From the NCBI RefSeq assembly GCF_001625215.2, contig NC_030383.2:10800779-10864778 (forward strand): a stretch of DNA of 64,000 nt, given 5' to 3'. The stretch is from Daucus carota subsp. sativus (lineage: Eukaryota; Streptophyta; Magnoliopsida; Apiales; Apiaceae). Shown piece by piece: positions 22,523 to 32,400 of this stretch. How positions within the stretch are numbered: the first letter of the stretch is position 1; every line of letters starts with the position of its first letter. The notes beneath the pieces were generated by a model. It saw nothing but the letters and a program-made list of their open reading frames with translations, did no database searches and was not told the DNA's origin. Both the position numbers and the translations under genes were made by a program.

Positions 22523-25241
22523 TAACTACATTAGCATGGAGAGTTTTCAGCTAGATCTGGTTGAGGCCAAAAAAATTCGAAAAACACCTGAAAAAACAAG
22601 GATTTCGTGGCAACTTGTATCGCTTTCTGTATGGAGATAGCAAAGATCACGGGTCTATGTTAATGGCAACAAGATCCAACCCCGTTCTCATCTCCCATGA
22701 TGTTCCTTCTCGCACCACCCCTTTTCTCTGCGACCTCGTTCGCAACTATGGTACGTACCTAGCTACTTGATCATTAAGTCACGATGAGCTTTTTCTCGTC
22801 AAATTTTTACGATTTTATCATTTGCTCTGTATTCGGTTTGGATTATAATTTTACTTTATGTTTTTGCTACCAGCAAATTACGCTCGATTTTGAGTTTAGA
22901 TGTTTACAATATACTTGATTAGGCTCGACTTATTGAGTGTGATAATTTGTAGCTTCAATAATATTGAATTTGAATTTATAGATTTTGTGTTCGGATCATA
23001 AAACTAATTTTAAATGGTCACTTTAATGTGATATAAATTGAGTTGTGGATTCAAATAATCAAATTTGTGCTTGTATCTGAATGTCTTTGATTGAGTCAAA
23101 CGTAAATTCTTAACGAATTACTGCTGACAACTAGTTACTATGGATTACAACAATTTTAATTGTTGTGCACCGGAAGATAAGTGTCTGAATTGTAGATTTT
23201 ACTATGTGACAACTCGGGTCAAATCCTTTTTTAGTTGTTGTGCACCGAAAGATTAGTGATAAGTGTCGAATTGTAGGTGTTACTATGTTTGTTGTGCACC
23301 GAAAGATAAATGTTTGAATTGTAGATGTTACTATGTGACAACCCGGGTGAAATCCTGAGTTTTTTTCTCGAAAATCGGGTCAATCCCAAACTCCGAATCC
23401 AAAAGTAATCAGAAACACACGGGCCCAAATGCAACAATTTGGGTTCATCAGTGGTGAACTGTCTGTATGCATTTTCTTTGGGATGCAGTAATGTATTATA
23501 GTGTTATTAGTTATTACCATAGGTATATTTGTATTTGTATAGGTATATTCTAGGACAGATGTGGTCTGCAGATATTTCAGAATCAAGATTTGTGCAACTC
23601 TTTTACTTCCTTCATCACTTTGTTTGATTTTCGACTGTGTTTGAGGTTTCTATGTTTTTCAGGTAAAAGAACCTTTTTCTGGGCTGGACCAGCACCAAGA
23701 GTAGTTATTATGAACCCTGAAATGGTAAAAGAAGTTTTAAATAAGAATTTCAAATATCAAAAGACAAAGGAACACCCGATGTTTAAGTTATTCATTCATG
23801 GCCTCCCAACAATTGACGGAAGTGAGTGGACTACACACAGAAGACTTCTTAATCCTGCGTTTCATGCTGAAAAGTTGAAGGTAAATGATTTAAGTAGCCA
23901 CAAATATTGTGCATGCTGCGAAATCATAAAAATCTAATGCTAAGTATGTATTTCATGGTATGAATTTGAGAGAAGAATAAAGTTTTTGCGGCTTTTCTCT
24001 AGTTTACCTGGTATGACTATTATTGATACTGCAGGGTATGCTACCAGCATTTGATTTGTGTTGCTATGAGATGACAACAAAATGGATGGAAATGATAGGG
24101 GAGGAGAGAAATTCATGCGAGATAGATGTTTGGCCTTCTCTTCAAACATTAACAAGCGACGTCATTTCACGTACTGCATTTGGTAGTAGCTATCAAGAGG
24201 GACAAAAGGTATTTAAATTACAAATGGAACAAGCAGACCACGCCTTTAAGGCTGTGCAACCAGTTTACTTGCCTGGATTCAGGTAAAGTCTTATTCTAGA
24301 CTTATCATATGATATGGTAAAATTTGATTGTCTAAGTTCTATAGAAGGTTGTACCCGAAGGAAATGAAAGAAATCACAAATCATTGTGTTCAGGTTCATA
24401 CCAACTAAGAGGAACAAGAGGATGAAGGAAATTGCCAGAGAAGTGCGATTTATTGGGAAGAATGTTGGAAGCAAACTCTAAAGAAGTCGAACAGGGAAAT
24501 AAAACTGTTGGAATGAGCATTGAAGATGTAATGGAAGAATGCAAGGTGTTCTATTTTGCTGGCCAAGACACTACCTCAGTTTTGCTTGTCTGGACGTTGG
24601 TCTTGTTAAGTATGTACCCGGATTGGCAAGATCGAGCTAGACAAGAAGTGCTTCAAGTATTCGAGGATGGCAAAGCGGATATAGGCCATCTTAATCATCT
24701 GAAAACTGTAAGTGCTTTGTTTTCGTGCTAATTGAGGTGGAATGGTAGAATTAGCATTTAAAAGACTGTGGCATAACTAAATCCGCTTTCTTTGTTTGTT
24801 TTTTTGCTGCAGGTGACAATGATTCTGTATGAGGTTTTGAGATTATATCCACCAATAGCTGCTCTAATTCGACAGATAACAGAGGAAATTACATTGGCAG
24901 ATATGACCTTACTGCCAGGAATGCAAATTGTGTTGCCCATAAATCAAATTCATCAAGATCATGATATTTAAGGCGCTGATGCAAAGGAGTTCAACCCTGA
25001 AAGATTCTCAGAAGGTGTTTCAAAGGCAACAAATAATCAGGCTGCGGCCTTTTTCCCATTTGGTGCAGGGCCGAGGATCTGCATTGGACAAAACTTTGCT
25101 TTAGTGGAAGCAAAACTAGCCATGACCATGATATTAAAGAAGTTCTCCTTTGAGCTTTCACCGTCCTATAAGCATGCACCGGTCAATAAAATTACTCTTC
25201 AACCCGAATATGGTGCTCCCTTGATTTTACACAAGCTTTGA
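22523..25241 (+). pseudogene. CYP72A-family P450 pseudogene, copy B
   Basis: Same five-exon structure as copies A and C: 22523-22750 (5' end missing), 23663-23880, 24035-24282, 24394-24707, 24813-25241. Lesions: the first ~50 nt of exon 1 and promoter are replaced by unrelated DNA; TAG in exon 1 (22552) where copy C has TGG; a 68-bp deletion in exon 4 (314 nt instead of 382) with a CGA word at the joint, shifting the frame; and TAA in exon 5 at 24969 where copy C has TGG. The haem loop remains readable. It is closer to copy C than to copy A and is followed, like C, by a convergent secreted cysteine-rich gene. Confidence 0.95.
23158..23360. repeat. Minisatellite of about 60-75 bp units in intron 1 of copy B
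   Basis: Three imperfect units share TTGTTGTGCACCGAAAGAT, then (A/G)AATTGTAG(A/G)T and GTTACTATG(TGACAAC). They are absent from the corresponding intron of copy C, which is shorter. Confidence 0.75.
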
Positions 25242-25820
25242 TTGGTATTTATAAACATCCATATCAGATTACAATGATGCAATGTATGCACAATATGTTT
25301 AGAAAAGCTTATATAGACTTACCACCTCAAATATAAGCTAATAAATGTGATTGTAAAGACCTATATTTACATTGTTAATTTTGAGTTCATCTTATGCGCT
25401 GCTGTCTTTGATTTTCATAGCTTCTGCAAACAGCAAAGTTTATACTGCTTTCCAGTGTGCTTGGACAAGTCAAATTCATCATGATCATGATATTTGGGCA
25501 AGTATTCATACCTAATTCGCTATGTTTATTCACTGGTTTTGATCATGCCTGTTCAAAATATACTACTCATAACAAGAAATGTACTCGCGTAATTAAGGAC
25601 TAGACACCTGTTAAAGAAAAGACATTTATTCTCTCTTGATCGGAAATGATAAGAAACTACGATTTACAATATCAATCGGGGAAGAGCATAATCAACTAGC
25701 TGCTACTAGCACTACATACTTACTAGGATTATCTCATTTATTTGCACTTGTAACTAAACCCTAGTAAGCTACCTTGCTTAGTTCATCGCACAACTCACAC
25801 CTAATGTATTAGACTACCTT
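25242..25820. other. 3' flank of P450 copy B, shared with copy C
   Basis: Homologous along its length to 42706-43286. It includes TATGCGCTGCTGTCTTTGAT, and at 25474-25499 the word AAATTCATC.TGATCATGAT followed by ATTTGGG, which echoes part of exon 5 ([11 protein letters not shown] coding sequence). Confidence 0.6.
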
Positions 25821-26353
25821 TCAATGGGGGGAACAGTAGTTGCTAAGGGTATCAGCGAATTCTTGATTGTGAAAACTAGCAACACATTCTTCTGCCATGT
25901 TGTTAATAGCAGAGCAACAAGCGGAATCAAATTCGACAGTGCCAGTAGTGAAGGCAGACAGAATGTCATAAACACAGTTTCCCACTGATCCAGCCAAAGG
26001 GGACCAGCATTTCTCAATTGCAGCAGTAGCAGCCGCTGCGATATCGTTGTCTCGAGTAGCTTCCAGTCCAGCTGAAGCAGGGGAATGGCCAGGAGGTTTT
26101 GCAGGAGTTGGGGAGTGGTAAACCACCTGGCTGGATAAGCCACCACCACGGAAGCTCTCGTCCACGTGAACCAAAGAAGGAATCTGAATCCTTTTCTTGT
26201 TGAGCGCCAACAAAGGAAGAAGATTGATCACGGGGTTCCTGAGGATATGGAGGGTGAGCCCCTGGCCATTTACCGTGTGAGGCTGTGGCTGAGCCTGGCT
26301 TATGGGGAGGGATAAACCACCACCAGGGCCCCGGGAGACGGGGCGGAGTTTGA
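25821..26353 (-). pseudogene. Broken copy of secreted cysteine-rich (ECA1/prolamin-like) gene
   Basis: The C-terminal domain (IEKCWSPLAG, NCVYDILSAF, SACCSAINN, EECVASF, NYC, stop at 25821) and the Trp/Pro-rich repeats (LPGPWWWFIPP, LPWWWLIQPGG) match the intact gene at 43287-44045. A 44-bp deletion (CCAC at the joint) near 26118 shifts the frame between the two parts. Homology stops at 26353, so the signal peptide is missing and is replaced by AT-rich DNA. The empty target site of the neighbouring retrotransposon (AGGGC, 26325-26329) lies inside this copy. Confidence 0.9.
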
Positions 26354-27065
26354 AGCCCTATTCCATTTAATTTCATACTTGTTTTTTCAACTGCTCGACG
26401 CATTTCAATTTTTTTATAAAATATAGTTTCATGACTTAATTTTAAGATTTTTTTTTTAATAAAAATTTAATATGCAAATTTTAATTTAGGAAAAAAATAT
26501 TTAAAAATAAACTATACAGCTATATACTTTTCAGAGCATTAAAATACGTGCCCGCGGGTATAATATCAGCCGACGGAGAGAGTAACACAGACATACAAGC
26601 ATTATCGTTCAGTGGGTCAGTCTGGATGTGAAGACGTAATAGATTTGATATTATAACAAAAATATTATATTTATTTTGAATATGATAAAATAGCTTTGAA
26701 AATTGATATTTTCTCTAATCCCAGTTCTAGAAGCAGTTTTCAAAAATGTATCTTCAGAAATTAATTTTTATTATAAATTGAGAAAATCAAAATAATAATG
26801 AAAATAGAAAACAGTTTGACACTACATACTTGGTTATAATGCTAGTTAACTAGAATTTTTTGAACACATGTAACATATAATCTTATGTTTCAAAAAAACA
26901 AACATATAATCTTATGCGAGCTTTAATTATTTTTATTTACTTTAAAATTTGACGTACATGTTACCCAAAAAATAAAAGTTCCCCTCAATTTAATAAATCA
27001 AAGTTATTAAAATATATTTTCTCGATTGCTATATTGATGTTTGTTCTGATAAATTTAACCAACTT
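26325..27065 (+). repeat. ~740-bp direct repeat, left copy (empty-site flank)
   Basis: It matches 35297-36035 with only a handful of base differences and small indels in A runs. It starts at AGGGC, where the retrotransposon sits in the right copy, and stops at AACTT, where the retrotransposon interior begins abruptly. Confidence 0.9.
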
Positions 27066-28560
27066 GCAGGGGTGGCTGCTCGGAGTCATGATCTTAAGGA
27101 AATACCCACTGTTGACTTGGTAATGTCTATTTTCCGGGTAAAAATCACCGGAGGGCAGTTGTATCTAGATAAAAAGCCTCGGCGTACCCGCCTAGTTTTT
27201 GTGAAGCCCTCTAATACTGGCTATCAAGTTAAATGGATGTATTTCGCAGGTCGTGAGTTAGGTTCCGTGAGGCCTTGGGGCGATGTTTCTAAAGTTTGGT
27301 TACATGCTTTGAATCACTTGCCTTCCTTACCTGAGGCGGATCTAAACCGCTTTCACGGCACTAAAGAGAAATATGACTCTGAACTTTTTTCTAATGATGA
27401 TTTTTTGATTAAACGATGTTGTAAGATATCTTGTCTGTATCTTGTGTTTTCTTCTGTTATTAGTTTCTAATCCCGATAATTTGTCTTTTACTTCGCAGTG
27501 GCAGGGGCGCCCTTGCGCGCTTTGATTAAGAAATCCCCCAAGATGATTAGCGAGTCCATCATGGCGTTGTTAGCTCAAAGGGGCGCTACATCACTTGTGG
27601 CTCGAGCTCCTGAATCCGCCGGTGACAAGGGGGACGAAGGAACCTCCCAGCCTACTGTTGTAACCCCGAAAACTTTGGATGTGGAGCCTGATTCTTCTGT
27701 TAACCCCCCCAAGAATGAGGTTGTTGATCTTTCTACGGAAAAGGAGCGTAAGCGCCATCGCAAGAACACTGATGGCTCTTCCCACTCGCATCGCAAAAAA
27801 TCCAAGAGCCATTCCAGCTCTAAAGCTGTTGGCGCCACCCAACCTTCTAAAGCTCCTGTGACTGGGTCTTTTCCCCAGGCTATGGCTACTGCTAAGGGTC
27901 ATCTTGATCAAGTACGTAAAAAATATTTGCCACTATGTTTGCTGCCTTTCGTGTTTGAATATGCGCTTTACGTTTTAACTCTTGACCTTGTTTTGGTGTA
28001 TTTCTCTTCAGCTTGTTGCTGACTTTGGAGTTCTGCTGTCTTTGACTCCTTCCTGTGCTAATGAGAGTGCGAAGGACCGTTTGCAGCGCGAAATTGGTGT
28101 GCTTAAAGAACAAAAGTCTCTTGTTGATAATCAGGTTGTTGAAATGAAGGGTAGAGAGCGTGAGCTTCTGGATGAGATTGAGGCTATTAAGAAGCAGGTG
28201 AAAGACTTGTCAACTGATAAAAAATCTTTGAATGCACTGATTGTTTCTTATCAATCCATGGAGTCTGGTTTGAATGCTACCATTGCTAAGATGAAGACCG
28301 ATCATGCCACCACCCTTGTGGATTTGTTGGAGGAGAAGAAGAATTTGGAAGGAGAGCTTTCTGACGCTCGTGAGGCGCTTGACAAGAGTAATTCTGAAGT
28401 CGTTAAGGCCCTGGAGGATGGATTTTCTCTTTGCCGCGATCGAGCTACCAAGGCAGGTTATGACATGACCGAACATACCTTCCAGAGGCATTGTGAAGAT
28501 CTTGCCCGTCTTCGTGATGAAGCTGGTTCTTCAACTCGACCCCCTGCCTCCGGTGCTTGA
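27066..28560 (+). CDS. Antisense ORF of the Tat element (PF04195-like), 5' truncated
   Basis: Encoded opposite to gag-pol. Three exons with GT..AG junctions that keep frame: up to 27420, 27499-27911 and 28012-28560. The first part (LYLDKKPRRTRLVFVKPSNT, RPWGDVSKVWLHAL, PSLPEADL) matches the 'putative gypsy type transposon' family (PF04195), known as an extra gene in Tat elements. The middle is Ser/Lys/Arg-rich (RKRHRKNTDGSSHSHRKKSK, nuclear-localisation-like). The last exon is a long coiled coil (LKEQKSLVDNQVVEMKGRER) ending SSTRPPASGA. The N-terminal half of the family domain is missing because the element is cut at 27066. Its function in such elements is not established. Confidence 0.75.
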
Positions 28561-29434
28561 TTTCTTTACCTTGCTTATTTTACTGGGGAATGCCCCTTTT
28601 ATAATGTATTAAGGATTTGAAGACTTTTTATTCTGCCTTTCTGTTTTGGACCTTGTGGAATGTTGACGCTGCTTAGCGCTTTTGATGCTTGTTCCGGTCA
28701 GTTTTGTGGACCGAATTATGTGAACGTATTTTCTGAACCTTTCGCTTGTTTTTATCTTGTATGCCAGTATCTATGATCATATCTTTTGTCTAAAAATGAA
28801 TCTGCTATATCGGAATAAGAGTTTTTGAAAATTGTCAAACATAATAACTTTTGTCGTAATTTAAAAGAACGGAAGTAGTTATCATAAAAAGAATTTGTGT
28901 CGTGTAATAAATTTTGTGCGTAATTAAAAGACTGGCGTTGAACCAATGAAGCGTATCTCTAATCATCTCTGTTAACGAAATTGTTGCTATACCCCCTTTT
29001 CTTTATAAATGAAGTTGGTGGTAAAAAGATGTATTGATAGTAGAAACTTCTGTGAGATCTTTTTCTGTTCCTTGATGAGAGAGAGTAATTGAACTAGATT
29101 CCTTAGTTCCCGCCTTCCATTTTCGTGCTTTATAAATGGTTCATCGTGTAGCTTTATTTTGATCGTCTTAATAAATTGCAATAGATAACGGAGATTTTAA
29201 TGTATGTGTCGTAGTAGAATAAATATGAAACGCTGGTAAATACTTAATAAGATGTGATCTGTTGTCCCAAACTCTTTTGGTAGTAAATTGGCTAAACCGC
29301 CATGGTTGAGTCAAAATATTTTAAGCTTGAATTACAAAATATCCTGGATGAATCAAAAGACTTGCAGACTATTTTTCAACATAATGTCCTGCTGCTTTTC
29401 CCAAAAACTAATTTCTCACTTCTGCATTTTGGGC
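28561..29434. other. Tat element spacer between antisense ORF and integrase
   Basis: AT-rich, with no coding signal on either strand beyond short chance frames. Both the gag-pol stop (29435) and the antisense ORF stop (28560) face this spacer, so it would serve as a shared 3' region for convergent transcripts. Confidence 0.6.
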
Positions 29435-32400
29435 TTACTGAAAGTACTTCTTGAGGTGCACCGCGTTCCAAGTGTTGGGAACCGGTGACCCATTGAGGTT
29501 AGCTAGGCGATATGTACCCGGCCTTACAATTTGAACAACTTTGTAAGGACCCTCCCAGGGGGCAGACATCTTGCCAGTCTTGGCAGGCATTGAAGCGCTT
29601 GCTTCTCTTAGTACCAATTCATTCACCTGAAACTGCCTCATCTTCACTTTGGAATTGTAATAAGTAGCCACTTTTTGTTGATATTTATCCACCTTGTAGC
29701 GCGTGGCATCCCTTAATTCTTCTACTAAATCTGTGTTGAGGCGTAGGCCCTCTTCTGATGACTCTGGTGTAAACATCTCCACCCTTGGTGACCCCATACT
29801 TATCTCAACTGGCAATACCGCCTCTGTCCCATATGCCATCCTAAATGGTGTTTCCCCCGTTGCTGTTTTTGGTGTAGTTCGATAACCCCAATGAACATTA
29901 GGTAGCTCATCCACCCAATTGCTACCCACTTCCAGGAATCTCTTTTTTAATCCCTGAAGGATTGTTTTGTTGGTTATTTCCACTTGCCCATTAGCCTGCG
30001 GATATGCTACCGAGGCTTTGAGGTGTTTGACCTTTAGTTGGCTCAACGCGTCCTCAACCTCTTTGCCTACGAACTGAGACCCATTATCTGTAACAACCAC
30101 CCGAGGTACCCCAAACCTGAATACAACATACTCCATAAAGAACTGAATGACCTCTTTCTCCCGGATCCTAGCCAAGGCTTTGGCTTCCGCCCATTTAGTA
30201 TAGTAATCGACTGCAACAATAATGAATTGCTTTTGGCCCGAACTTTTGGGTAATGGACCCACCAAGTCCATCCCCCACATATAGAATGGGCATGGGGTCA
30301 AAGATGGACTAAATGCCACCGAGGGTCGATGGTTCACGGCCCCAAACAACTGACATGGTTCACACTTTTTAGCGTATTCTTCACAATCCTTTCTCATGGT
30401 TGGCCAAAATATTCCATGTCGCATCATTTTTAAGGCCATGTTTTTCCCCGCTAGATGTTCTCCGCATATCCCAGAATGAATTTCAGTCATTGCTATTTTT
30501 GCTTCCTCTTCACCAACACATTTCAGTAACGGCTCCAATAGACTCCTTCGATATAGTTGATTCCCGATGAGGCAATAGTTGCTAGCTTTGAAAGCAATTT
30601 TTCGCGCCTTATTCTTGTCCGTTTCTTCCAGGGTGCCTTGTATGTACTGCTGTATTGGGGTTCTCCAGTCCTCAAATGCCTCTATAACGCATATTTTTTC
30701 CTCCTTAATAGATGGTTGGTCCAACTCCTTAATGTAAACTGGATCTGTGACCTTTGAGTAACTTGACGTGGCAAGCTTAGATAACGCGTCGGCCCAATGG
30801 TTCACAGATCGACCTATATTGTCCAAGGTCCAAGAATCGAATGCTTCTAAAATTTTTAAAGCCGCATCCTTGTATGCCGACATTCTGTCATTTATTGTTT
30901 TGAACTCCCCCATAATTTGCTTTACCACTAGCTGAGAGTCACTAAATATGTTGATGTGGTGAACCTCTAAGTGTTGAGCTAACTTGATGCCTGCCAACAA
31001 AGCCTCGTATTCTGCCTCATTATTGGTGGCGCAGAATTTGAACTTGATAGCTTGCTGGACTTTAAACCCCTCCGGGCTGGTCAGTATTATCCCTGCACCC
31101 CCTGATGTAACCGTTGAAGACCCATCTGTAAACAAGGTCCACACATGCTTGTCCCCTGGTGAGGCTGTGACATCTTTAACCATTTGGCCGAAATTGCATT
31201 CAGCTGTGAAGTCCGCCAAGGCCTGTGACCTGGTGGAGCTTCGAGGCAGATAATCGATGTTGAATTGGCTTAATTCAATTGTCCATGCTGCTAATCGGCC
31301 AGTCATGTCTGGTCGATGTAGAATCCTTCGTAACGGCTGATTTGTCATTACTAGGATCTGCCTCCCTTGGAAGTATTGCCTCAACTTCCTGCTGGCAATT
31401 ACCAAAGCGAATATTACTTTTTCGATTTTTGAGTACCTCAACTCAGCGTCCTTCAGCAAATGACTAATATAGTATACTGCCTTTTGTTCAGTTCCCACAT
31501 CCTTGACAAGTACTGCTGCAACAGTGCCATCTGAAGCAGATAAATAAACTTTTAGAGGTTCACAAGGCTCTGCTTTGACCAGTATTGGAGGACTGGTGAG
31601 GAAGTTCTTTATCTCCCTGAAGCTATCTTCACAGGCCTTACTCCATTCAAAAGAACTAGACTTTGCCGCTTGCTTTAGAGCCTCATATAATGGAAGACTT
31701 TTCTTGGCAGATTGAGGTATGAAGCGCCTGAGAGCCACTATGCACCCCATTAACACCTGCAAATCCTTCAAAGATCGAGGTGTAGGCATTGATTGGATAG
31801 CTGAAATTTGTCCTGGGTCTGCCTCAATGCCTCTTTGCGTCAACAAGAACCCCAAGAATTTGCCTCCTTCTAAACCAAAGGAACATTTAGCGGGGTTTAA
31901 TCGCACAAAATTTTCCCTCAAACGCCCAAATGTTTCCCGCAGATCAGATGTATGGTTGCTTGCATGTTTTGATTTAACAATCATATCATCCACATAAATC
32001 TGCATGTTTCGCCCTATTTGCGGGGCGAATATGTTGTCCATCGTGTGCTGAAAAGTGGCACCTGCATTTAATAGCCCAAACGGCACAACGGTATACGCAA
32101 AGACCCCCCTGTGAGTAATGAACGCCGTGTCATCCTGATCCTCCGGAGCCATCTTAATCTGATTATAACCCGAGAAGGCGTCCATGAAAGTAAGTAACTC
32201 ATTTCCTGCTGTGGAATCAATTAACTGATCGATATTTGGTAATGGGTAGAAATCCTTAGGGCATGCCCTGTTGAGGTCCGTATAATCAGTGCACATTCTC
32301 CATTTACCGTTGCTCTTTTTAACCAAAACCACATTGGAGATCCACTTGGGGTACTGGACCTCTCGAATAAAACCTGCTGCTAACAGCTTATCCAATTCCG

